DNA of 64,000 nucleotides from Planctomycetota bacterium (GTDB lineage Bacteria; Planctomycetota; Phycisphaerae; Phycisphaerales; SM1A02), in NCBI GenBank assembly GCA_022574595.1, contig JACZRS010000012.1:21239-85238 (forward strand). The letters are read 5' to 3'. The notes under the pieces are model-generated. The model saw only the letters and a program-made list of their open reading frames with translations, made no database searches and was not told where the DNA came from. Position numbers and translations under genes: made by a program. The stretch's first letter is position 1, and each line of letters starts with the position of its first letter. Positions 35,612 to 42,615 of this stretch are shown piece by piece.

Positions 35612-36190
35612 CTATTTTGTTGCTTGTTTGCCCAGGTACTTCGCGATGTCGAAGTCTACGAAATCCGCGTGATGGAATATTATTGATTCAATTGATCGTT
35701 GAACCTTGTCGCCTTCGTGTGAGTGGGTTGCGATTATGTGCATTACTTCAGGTGGGACATCGTGCTTAAAACAAAGACCAACACCTGAAAATGGATGACG
35801 TAGTGCTTCGCCGTAGGAGCCTTTTATTACGTTGCCTGATGAATCTTTATCGAACTCCAGCATTTTGCCCACATCAGCTAATAGCGCACCTGCGATTAGA
35901 TAATCACGATTGATTGGCACGCGATCGCCAAAGACTGAGTTTAGTACATCTGCGATTGCAATACATTGTTTGACACATGAGTTTAGGTGTTCAACGAAGC
36001 GCATATCGATATCGCCTGCTAGTAGGGTGAATTTGATTTGGCGCATTTCGTCGAAGGTCCAGCCTTTGCCGCCGCAGCCGGTAGTTATGGATTCGTTCCA
36101 TACTGCTGCGACTTTATTGCGTAGGGATTCATCGGTAATGGCCATGATTTCGGGGAAGAGAATGGCGATTTCTTTTGTTGTGTGTGTCAT
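35612..36190 (-). CDS. HD-domain-like protein (possible metal-site loss)
   Basis: A 192-residue helical protein resembling HD/HDIG phosphohydrolases: FVEHLNSCVKQCIAIADVL, AGALLADVGKMLEF, HPFSGVGLCFKHDVPPEVMH and IIATHSHEGD. In the usual HDxGK motif the His is replaced by Ala (LADVGK), which would remove a metal ligand, although the other His residues remain. Homologues act on nucleotides or cyclic dinucleotides; activity here is uncertain. It is the last gene of the run beginning with the SucC-like gene, separated from the GNAT gene by 79 bases that contain palindromic repeat DNA. Confidence 0.75.
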   Translation of the reverse strand: MTHTTKEIAILFPEIMAITDESLRNKVAAVWNESITTGCGGKGWTFDEMRQIKFTLLAGDIDMRFVEHLNSCVKQCIAIADVLNSVFGDRVPINRDYLIAGALLADVGKMLEFDKDSSGNVIKGSYGEALRHPFSGVGLCFKHDVPPEVMHIIATHSHEGDKVQRSIESIIFHHADFVDFDIAKYLGKQATK

Positions 36191-36238
36191 GGTTTTGTGT
36201 GGAATTTATTTGAATGAATTAAGAACCCTCACCCCTAG

Positions 36239-36262
36239 CCCCTCTCCCAGGGGGAGAGGGGG
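36239..36262. repeat. Palindromic repeat E, short copy
   Basis: CCCCTCTCCCAGGGGGAGAG followed by GGGG is a palindrome of the same CCCTCTCCC/GGGAGAGGG type as the element inside the homoaconitase-like gene. It is preceded by AGAACCCTCACCCCTAGC, the same lead sequence type as at 30139-30152. It separates the GNAT and HD genes and might also attenuate transcription. Confidence 0.8.
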
Positions 36263-36269
36263 ATAAGAG

Positions 36270-36815
36270 TTAAGAATCGTATTGATCTCGTGTTATTGCG
36301 TAGATTGCTAGATCTTGATATTCACCATCCTTCATTACGTGCTGCCTTAGTGTACCTTCGTAGCTCATACCCATTTTCTGCATTACTTTACCAGACTGTG
36401 GGTTTTTAGTCATGTGGTGAGAGTGAATACGATTGAGTTCGAGCATCTTAAAACCATAATTCAGAATTTCGCGAGCTGCTTCTGTGCAGTAACCTTTATT
36501 CCAATAAGGTTTACCGATCCAATACCCCATTTCTGCGTGTGCATGTTTACGCTTTATTCCTAAACCAATGGCACCTATTAGCTTGCCAGTTTCACTAAGT
36601 ATAATGGCAAATGTTATAGCTTTCCCCTCATCGTAAAATGGTTTGTGCTTGGAGATCCAATTCTCAGCTTCACCATCGGGATAAGGATGTGGGATATTTA
36701 GTGTCGTAGCAGCGATTTCTCTTTCGCTAACTAAAGGGCGCACCTCCGCAACATCATCCAGCGTAAACGGCCGAAGTGTTAATCGATCAGTTTGTAACGC
36801 AGGTTGATCTTCCAT
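36270..36815 (-). CDS. GNAT acetyltransferase, RimJ/RimL type
   Basis: A 181-residue N-acetyltransferase: start motif TDRLTLRPFTLDDVAEV, central strand IGAIGLGIKRKHAHAEMGYW, acetyl-CoA-binding turn GKPYWNKGYCTEA, and C-terminal NPQSGKVMQKMGMSYEGTLR. RimJ/RimL members acetylate protein N-termini, antibiotics or amino acids; the substrate is not evident. It starts 3 bases after the citryl-CoA-lyase-like gene, so it is cotranscribed with that operon. Confidence 0.88.
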   Translation of the reverse strand: MEDQPALQTDRLTLRPFTLDDVAEVRPLVSEREIAATTLNIPHPYPDGEAENWISKHKPFYDEGKAITFAIILSETGKLIGAIGLGIKRKHAHAEMGYWIGKPYWNKGYCTEAAREILNYGFKMLELNRIHSHHMTKNPQSGKVMQKMGMSYEGTLRQHVMKDGEYQDLAIYAITRDQYDS

Positions 36816-36818
36816 GGC

Positions 36819-37616
36819 TTATATCTTGTCAGCAACAGATCGCGCAGCTGGACCATCATAAGAATGATTAATCGGATCAATTCGCCTCATAGGTTTTTGG
36901 CGAGTTTTTTCTTCATGCACATGCGCAACAAGACCCGGCACACGCGCAATCATGAACAAACCGTTCATCATAGATGGATCGAACCCGAGGTCCGCAAGGA
37001 TGGCCCCCATTGCGCCATCAACATTGATTGGCAGACTCTTTCCCGCAGCTTCAAAGGCTTGCTCGACCTGCGTTGCAGCTTTTATATGTGCGCCGTTAAC
37101 GCCTGCTTGATCTGCTAAATCAAAAAGTCGCTTAGTCCGGGGGTCATTTGTATGTATGCGATGACCGAAGCCGGACATTCGCTGACCGCTTGCTTTTATT
37201 TCTTCAAGCACAACTTTAGTAGCAAGATCAAGAGATTCATTTGAATCATGGCAGCGCTTGACGATCATGGCTAACTGCCGCGCACACTTTTCAATTGCTC
37301 CGCCATGAAATTCGTTGATGCTGGAGATCCCTGCTGCTACTGATGCGCTTAATGCTGCGCCGGTTGAGGCCACGGTTCTGGCTGCTAATGCCGATGGTGG
37401 TGTTGCGCCATGATCTATACTTGCAACTAACATTGCTTCCATTAATTTACCAACCGCTTGGCTGGGTAATTCTCCACGAAGAATCAAATATACAGCCTGA
37501 CCGAACGAAACATTACCCATCAATTCCGCAATGTCGTAGCCGCGCACACGAACGTAGTTAGGCACAGCTTCGGTGATTGCAGTGGTCCAGGCGTTAGTTG
37601 TATTTGAATCGCTCAT
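36819..37616 (-). CDS. Citryl-CoA lyase-like protein (citrate synthase fold, ATP-citrate-lyase C-terminal domain type)
   Basis: At 265 residues it is too short for citrate synthase (about 370-430) but matches citryl-CoA lyase and the C-terminal domain of ATP-citrate lyase. Supporting motifs are IDHGATPPSALAARTVAS, SSINEFHGGAIEKC (first His), SGFGHRIHTNDPRTKRLF (second His), LPINVDGAMGAILADLG (Asp) and MNGLFMIARVPGLVAHVHEE, close to the ATP-citrate lyase pattern NVDG...LNG.F...R..G...H. The expected reaction is splitting citryl-CoA to oxaloacetate and acetyl-CoA, or the reverse. It follows SucD-like and SucC-like genes by 18 bases, the order expected for a split citrate-cleavage system. A homologous acyl-CoA substrate is possible. 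Confidence 0.82.
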   Translation of the reverse strand: MSDSNTTNAWTTAITEAVPNYVRVRGYDIAELMGNVSFGQAVYLILRGELPSQAVGKLMEAMLVASIDHGATPPSALAARTVASTGAALSASVAAGISSINEFHGGAIEKCARQLAMIVKRCHDSNESLDLATKVVLEEIKASGQRMSGFGHRIHTNDPRTKRLFDLADQAGVNGAHIKAATQVEQAFEAAGKSLPINVDGAMGAILADLGFDPSMMNGLFMIARVPGLVAHVHEEKTRQKPMRRIDPINHSYDGPAARSVADKI

Positions 37617-37634
37617 TGCTCTATCATATATATT

Positions 37635-38561
37635 TTATAATGCTGACGCTTGAAGTTTATCAATAGCATCAAGAACTGCTTGTGGCAAATCGCCGAAGGA
37701 AGGCACCACTGTTGCCCCTGCATCTTTTAATGCGCTAACTTTGCCCTGGTGTGTACCTCTGCCGTGTTCGATGATTGCACCTGCATGGGAAAAACGCGTT
37801 CCTTCTTTAGCTGCTGCACCACCAATATAAGCGATAATGGGCTTGGTGATCTTCCCATCACTTGCCAGTTGGGCTAAGCGTTCTTCCTGTGATCCGCCGA
37901 TTTCGCCAAAGATTACGATTGCATCGGTTTCGGGGTCTTGCTGAAACATCTCAGCCACATCGGGGATAGGCAGACCAATGACCGAATCGCCACCAACGTG
38001 AACTAAGGTGCTGATCCCAATGCCAGCCCTACTTAGGTAATATCCACATGAACTTGTCATTCCCCCACTTCTTGAAATTACCCCAACAGTCCTTCCGGGG
38101 GTTGGTTCATTAAACCATTGGCGCGCAGCATCCGCCCGACCGCCGATCATTCCGATTAGCGCTTTACCTGGACTTAGCACGCCGAGCGTGTTTGGGCCGA
38201 TGAATGTTGCGTTATGTTCTTTGCCTACAGCTGCGATTTTCATTGCATCCCATAGAGGTACACGATCGGGAACGAGCAGCAAGAGTTTTACTCCCGCCTC
38301 AATTGCTTCTATCGAAGCGTTCTTTACTAATTTCGCTGGAACAAAGACGACGGATATATCTATCTGGCCTATTTCTTTAATCGCTTCAGAAACCTTATCA
38401 AAGACCGGCACACCTTCTACATCCTGACCACCTTTGCCCGGAGTGCAGCCTGCAACAACATTGGTTCCAAACTCGCGCATAAGTTTGGTTCGCGCACGGC
38501 CTTCGCGGCCGGTGATGCCTTGGACTAATACGCGTTTGGTTTGGTTGATGATTATTGACAT
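37635..38561 (-). CDS. SucD-like acid-CoA ligase alpha subunit (succinyl-/citryl-CoA synthetase small subunit)
   Basis: A 308-residue CoA-binding subunit. Visible are the CoA Rossmann part ([38 protein letters not shown]), [40 protein letters not shown] and the phospho-His site RFSHAGAII. It pairs with the SucC-like gene, whose stop it overlaps by 10 bases. Succinyl-CoA synthetase is the default reading. The attached lyase-like gene, and motifs in the partner subunit, favour a citryl-CoA synthetase small subunit as in Hydrogenobacter CcsB. Confidence 0.85.
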   Translation of the reverse strand: MSIIINQTKRVLVQGITGREGRARTKLMREFGTNVVAGCTPGKGGQDVEGVPVFDKVSEAIKEIGQIDISVVFVPAKLVKNASIEAIEAGVKLLLLVPDRVPLWDAMKIAAVGKEHNATFIGPNTLGVLSPGKALIGMIGGRADAARQWFNEPTPGRTVGVISRSGGMTSSCGYYLSRAGIGISTLVHVGGDSVIGLPIPDVAEMFQQDPETDAIVIFGEIGGSQEERLAQLASDGKITKPIIAYIGGAAAKEGTRFSHAGAIIEHGRGTHQGKVSALKDAGATVVPSFGDLPQAVLDAIDKLQASAL

Positions 38562-40117
38562 GGAAGAAAGGGGTCAGGGGTCAGGAGTCGGGAGTCAGGG
38601 TCAAGACCAGAAATTGGTAAATCAACGAATACTACGGGGGTTGCGTTTCTTCGACATTCTATTTCTAGTGCAATCATTTCGGAGTCTTTGTTTGCAAGAT
38701 CCTCTTCGCTTACAGTTGTGATGGGTTTGGAGTTGTCATTTAGAGTTAGTAGTTCACTGCTATTAGATACTACAAATGTTGATGTTTGTTCATTACAGTT
38801 TTTGTGATCGATCCAGACTGTTCCGCCCTCTATTGCAAAGCTATACGATTTATCATTACCTACAAAGTCAGGTATGTTTCGAGCGGGTGCAGTCCATGAC
38901 CTTGATCCATTAGCTGTTACTAATTCAGCAAAACGCTTAGCAATGAACGCTGGAGTGTCATCCTTTTTATATCCCTCGATAGTTGTGGGAAGATTCTTGC
39001 AACCATCCTGGAGAATCTCGACTGCTCGGTCTTCACTATTACCGCCGAGTCTTATTACTGCGGGGATCGCAAGTTGTAATTCCCAGAACGCTTTTGCCAA
39101 GCCATAAGCGGAGTGATACTGCTCCTGGCTTGCAACGCCTGAGCCGGAACCGAAATAGCCCACTAGATTCGGCTGCGCCAGGATGATGCGCGCAGCTCGA
39201 TATACTTTTGCTGCGGAGGGATTGCCTGAAGTATCACAAAAGTTTGCCAGTGTGAAGCCGATACTGCTAACTGCGTCCATTGACATCATTGACCCCCCAC
39301 CGCCTGCTCCGTGAAAACCGATCAATCCCTTTGACGACTTTTCCTCATCCGTTGGCAGCTGCGCAAAATAAAACGTACCACGATGGTCCGCTTGTTCCAC
39401 ATCGTAAGCAATTCGCTCAAGCTTAGTTGGCGGATGATCTAACTCACGCGCAATCTCAATCCCAAGTTCTGGATGGCGAAACACTGCATAATCATCAATT
39501 GTCATTCGGCAATCCGCAGCAACGATCTCTCCTTGCTTGGTTGTCACCAATGGATTCACTTCAAGTGAGCGAGCTTCACATTGCTTTGCTGCATCCACGA
39601 TTTTCCCAATTGCATCAATCAAAGCATCGTGATTTGCTGCATCAATTGGCGAGTCAACTAGAACCTTGCGGACTGTTTCGCTATCAACGCCATATTCTAA
39701 ATCAATAGGAATCACCGCAACTGTATCAGCGCGATCTTCAATTCCCGAACCACCTTTAGCATCAAGCAGTAGCATGGGCGCCTGTTTTGCGTCATCTATT
39801 GCTATCGAAACAAATAGCTCATCTTTAATATCGATTGCCTGTTCGACAAGTATTTCGCATACAGGAAAGTTGCCGAACTTCATTTCGAGAAGTTTTTCCG
39901 CTATTTGCTTAGCTTGCCCCGGCGAATCTGCGAATTGGATCCCACCTTTAGCAGCTCGTCCAGTAATCCAAGCCTGGACTTTTATAATAACCTTGGCGGC
40001 GATTTCCTCAGCGATGCTTGATGCTTCTGATGCGGTTTGCGCAGCTTTACCTAAAGGCACTTTTATGCCGAATCGACTTAATACTGCTTTAGCTTGGTAT
40101 TCGTGTAGCCTCGCCAC
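38552..40117 (-). CDS. SucC-like ATP-grasp acid-CoA ligase beta subunit (citryl-/succinyl-CoA synthetase large subunit) with extended tail
   Basis: The GTG start at 40117 has TAGGA seven bases upstream. The 521 residues begin with the ATP-grasp start [20 protein letters not shown] and carry [20 protein letters not shown] and [10 protein letters not shown]. The ligase part has [37 protein letters not shown] and [13 protein letters not shown], which look more like the citrate-binding region of ATP-citrate lyase/citryl-CoA synthetase than SucC. SucC ends near residue 390; here about 100 extra residues follow, the last 20 ([17 protein letters not shown]) being translated short direct repeats. It overlaps the SucD-like start by 10 bases. 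Confidence 0.85.
   Translation of the reverse strand: MARLHEYQAKAVLSRFGIKVPLGKAAQTASEASSIAEEIAAKVIIKVQAWITGRAAKGGIQFADSPGQAKQIAEKLLEMKFGNFPVCEILVEQAIDIKDELFVSIAIDDAKQAPMLLLDAKGGSGIEDRADTVAVIPIDLEYGVDSETVRKVLVDSPIDAANHDALIDAIGKIVDAAKQCEARSLEVNPLVTTKQGEIVAADCRMTIDDYAVFRHPELGIEIARELDHPPTKLERIAYDVEQADHRGTFYFAQLPTDEEKSSKGLIGFHGAGGGGSMMSMDAVSSIGFTLANFCDTSGNPSAAKVYRAARIILAQPNLVGYFGSGSGVASQEQYHSAYGLAKAFWELQLAIPAVIRLGGNSEDRAVEILQDGCKNLPTTIEGYKKDDTPAFIAKRFAELVTANGSRSWTAPARNIPDFVGNDKSYSFAIEGGTVWIDHKNCNEQTSTFVVSNSSELLTLNDNSKPITTVSEEDLANKDSEMIALEIECRRNATPVVFVDLPISGLDPDSRLLTPDPFLPCQ
38571..38606. repeat. Short direct repeats in the SucC-like 3' end
   Basis: GGGTCAGGGGTCAGGAGTCG followed by GGAGTCAGGGTC is a run of degenerate GGGTCAG/GGAGTC units of 6-8 bases. 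It encodes the last residues of the SucC-like protein and lies just before the SucD-like start codon in transcription order. Confidence 0.75.
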
Positions 40118-40129
40118 GGGTATTCCTAT

Positions 40130-40975
40130 TTACAATTTCTGCGGCACAGAAGCTGCACTAGCTTGACTCGTTTCATCTTGTTCGTGGTGAAGGAAAGATC
40201 TCGCCCAACCTAACCCCATCGATACGCCCATCAAAGCGCCCGCAGCATAATCAATCGGTAAAGGCATACTCAGCGCTGGGATTGTCTCTTGGATAAATGC
40301 AGATTCGATATTTGTGCCAACTACATAGGCACCATACACGTGGCCAACTGCGCCAACAAGGCACGCGGTTGCGAAAATAAGCTTTGGCTGTGTATTAGGA
40401 GCAATTAATCTCGACGCCAAACCTGCGAGCATGCAACCAAAAAATGTAGCTGCGAGAGTTTGGCCGCGCAATTCAGATGTTGCAATAAACCAAACAATCG
40501 GGAGCATTATTAATGCAGCTGCTGCACTAAGAAATAACGACTTGGTTTTATTGTAATCATCTTCAGGCGGATCAATATCTTCTAAAGGCCCAGCGATTTT
40601 ATAAACCACGTATGTACTAAGCAAAACTAGAACTGAAAAAATCACCGTTTCAACTGCTAGAAACATAAGCGAGCCATTTGCAAATGCAAGATCCCCAATG
40701 GAGCCAAATCTAAAGGCTAAGGCGCCAAGACCTGCTCCAACAATAAATAGTCCTACCAGGGCGTTGGTTAGTCTGCCGACTATTGCTCCAACGATAGTTG
40801 CTCCCATCAGGCCAAGGCTGACAGCTATTACTGCTGCAGCTGGCGATTGAGCTTGGAGCAGGGTGGGGCCTATGGTTCCACGTGGTGAGATTGTGAAGGA
40901 GATAGCCGCAACACAGGCTGCCGCCGCTGCAACGACTCCTAATACAAACACAATATGTCTTTTCCAACCGGTCAT
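40130..40975 (-). CDS. Hypothetical multi-pass membrane protein
   Basis: Starting at ATG 40975 (MTGWKRHIVFVLG) the protein has 281 residues and about seven hydrophobic segments, including IVFVLGVVAAAAACVAAISF, AVIAVSLGLMGATIVGAIVG, ALVGLFIVGAGLGALAF, FLAVETVIFSVLVLLSTYVV and AAAALIMLPIVWFIATS. A short charged tail (FLHHEQDETSQASAASVPQKL region) ends it. The frame is open to 41056, but that start would leave only 18 bases to the divergent hutH start codon. I recognise no family. The stop is 12 bases before the SucC-like start, so it may lead that operon. Confidence 0.65.
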   Translation of the reverse strand: MTGWKRHIVFVLGVVAAAAACVAAISFTISPRGTIGPTLLQAQSPAAAVIAVSLGLMGATIVGAIVGRLTNALVGLFIVGAGLGALAFRFGSIGDLAFANGSLMFLAVETVIFSVLVLLSTYVVYKIAGPLEDIDPPEDDYNKTKSLFLSAAAALIMLPIVWFIATSELRGQTLAATFFGCMLAGLASRLIAPNTQPKLIFATACLVGAVGHVYGAYVVGTNIESAFIQETIPALSMPLPIDYAAGALMGVSMGLGWARSFLHHEQDETSQASAASVPQKL

Positions 40976-41074
40976 GGTGTCATTGGTACTCGCTAGAGGC
41001 CTAAATCGCAACTGGGATATCGGTTCAGTACCCCGTCTGGCTGCAAGGCTCCACATATAATAGATAGGTTGGCT

Positions 41075-42613
41075 ATGGTATCACCCATGTCAGACAAGCC
41101 TCTCAAACTAGATTCTCAGTCACTATCACTTACGGAAGTTGTGCAGGTTGCTCGCAATGCCAAGAAGGTCACGCTCGGTGACACAGCAATCGCAGCAATC
41201 AGCAAAGCCCAACAAATAGTTTCACAATTTGCCCGCAAGCAGCATCCAGTTTATGGACTAAATACCGGATTCGGATCCCTCTCACACGTTCGAATCGAAC
41301 CTGATGAGATTATTGCAGTGCAAAGGAATCTAATTCGCTCACATGCAGCTGGTGTGGGCGAGCCTCTTGCGGATGATGTGGTGCGCGCCATGCTGCTTAT
41401 TCTTGCAGCAAGTTTGGCGCGAGGCAGATCTGGAGTTAGAACTCAGCTCGTCGAAGCGATAATAAATTTACTTAATCACAACATAATTCCTGTTGTTCCC
41501 TCACGTGGCTCGGTTGGAGCATCGGGCGATTTAGCGCCACTGGCTCATGCAGCATTAGTTTTAATTGGTGAAGGCGAGGCCAAAGTTAATGGTAAGGTTT
41601 GCTCTGGTGCGGATGCGCTTAAAGCGGCTGGCCTAGAAAAAATCACATTACAAGCCAAAGAAGGCTTAGCACTAATCAACGGCACACATTTAATGTGCGC
41701 AATCGGCGTGCTGGGACTATGTGACGTAGAAGCTCTATCAACTGCGGCAATCGCAGCAGCAGCTATGGCAATTGATGCATGCCGTGGCACTGATGTATCG
41801 TTAGATGAACGATTGCACGCAGTTCGTGGGCAAATTGGACAGATGCGCGTTGCAGCGTGGCTTAAAAAACAGTTAGCTGGTTCACAAATTATTGAGGATC
41901 ACAAGGTCGATGATCCACGTGTACAGGATCCATATTGTTTGCGTGCTGCGCCACAGGTTTTGGGAGCTGCGTTTGATACGATCGACTATGTGCGCGATAT
42001 ATTTAAGCGCGAACTTGGGGCGGTTACAGACAATCCGCTCGTCTTTGCTGATGCTGATGGTGACAGTAAGATTGTCTCCGGCGGTAATTTCCATGGAATG
42101 CCCCTAGCGATTGCTTTAGATTCACTTACAATTGCATTATGTCATATCGCAGGAATTGCAGAACGCCGCATTAACTGGCTGCTAACCGCATCTGATAGTG
42201 AAAACCCTGTCAATATCTATCTCAGCCCTCAGCCGGGGCTACATAGCGGGTTGATGATTACTCAGTATACCGCTGCTGCGTGTTGTAACGAGATCCAAAC
42301 TCTCGCCACACCTGCAAGTGTCGCTAACATTCCTACATCAGCAGGCATTGAGGATTACAACTCATATGGAGTAACATCAGCCCATCAAGCGCGAACAGCA
42401 ATCGACCTGGCAACCAATGTTATCGCAATCGAATTACTGGTAATGGCTGAGGCAATGGAATATCAACGACCACTATTAAGCGGAGCAGGTGTTGAGCGTA
42501 CACATGAACTGGTACGATCAGTTGTCCCAAGACTAACTGAAGATAGACCACCAGCCCCAGATATTGCTGCTATTGCAAAGTTGATTCAAAAAGGATTGTT
42601 CATCACAATATAA
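41075..42613 (+). CDS. hutH: Histidine ammonia-lyase
   Basis: HutH removes ammonia from L-histidine to give urocanate, the first step of histidine degradation. The protein (about 512 residues) has the autocatalytic MIO triad Ala-Ser-Gly in SVGASGDLAPLAH near residue 150, the Tyr loop YGLNTGFGSLS, QRNLIRSHAAGVGE, and DNPLVFADADGDSKIVSGGN. A TTG at 41069 and ATGs at 41075 and 41087 are candidate starts. A consensus TATAAT at 41056-41061 would place transcription start near 41068, favouring 41075 and a nearly leaderless message, though no matching -35 box is seen. The kinase gene follows 2 bases after its stop. Confidence 0.95.
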   Translation: MVSPMSDKPLKLDSQSLSLTEVVQVARNAKKVTLGDTAIAAISKAQQIVSQFARKQHPVYGLNTGFGSLSHVRIEPDEIIAVQRNLIRSHAAGVGEPLADDVVRAMLLILAASLARGRSGVRTQLVEAIINLLNHNIIPVVPSRGSVGASGDLAPLAHAALVLIGEGEAKVNGKVCSGADALKAAGLEKITLQAKEGLALINGTHLMCAIGVLGLCDVEALSTAAIAAAAMAIDACRGTDVSLDERLHAVRGQIGQMRVAAWLKKQLAGSQIIEDHKVDDPRVQDPYCLRAAPQVLGAAFDTIDYVRDIFKRELGAVTDNPLVFADADGDSKIVSGGNFHGMPLAIALDSLTIALCHIAGIAERRINWLLTASDSENPVNIYLSPQPGLHSGLMITQYTAAACCNEIQTLATPASVANIPTSAGIEDYNSYGVTSAHQARTAIDLATNVIAIELLVMAEAMEYQRPLLSGAGVERTHELVRSVVPRLTEDRPPAPDIAAIAKLIQKGLFITI

Positions 42614-42615
42614 TC

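Noticed and set aside
36819-37616. Naming the 265-residue protein citrate synthase
   Set aside because: It is about 100-150 residues too short and its Asp and C-terminal motifs fit the citryl-CoA lyase/ATP-citrate lyase type better.
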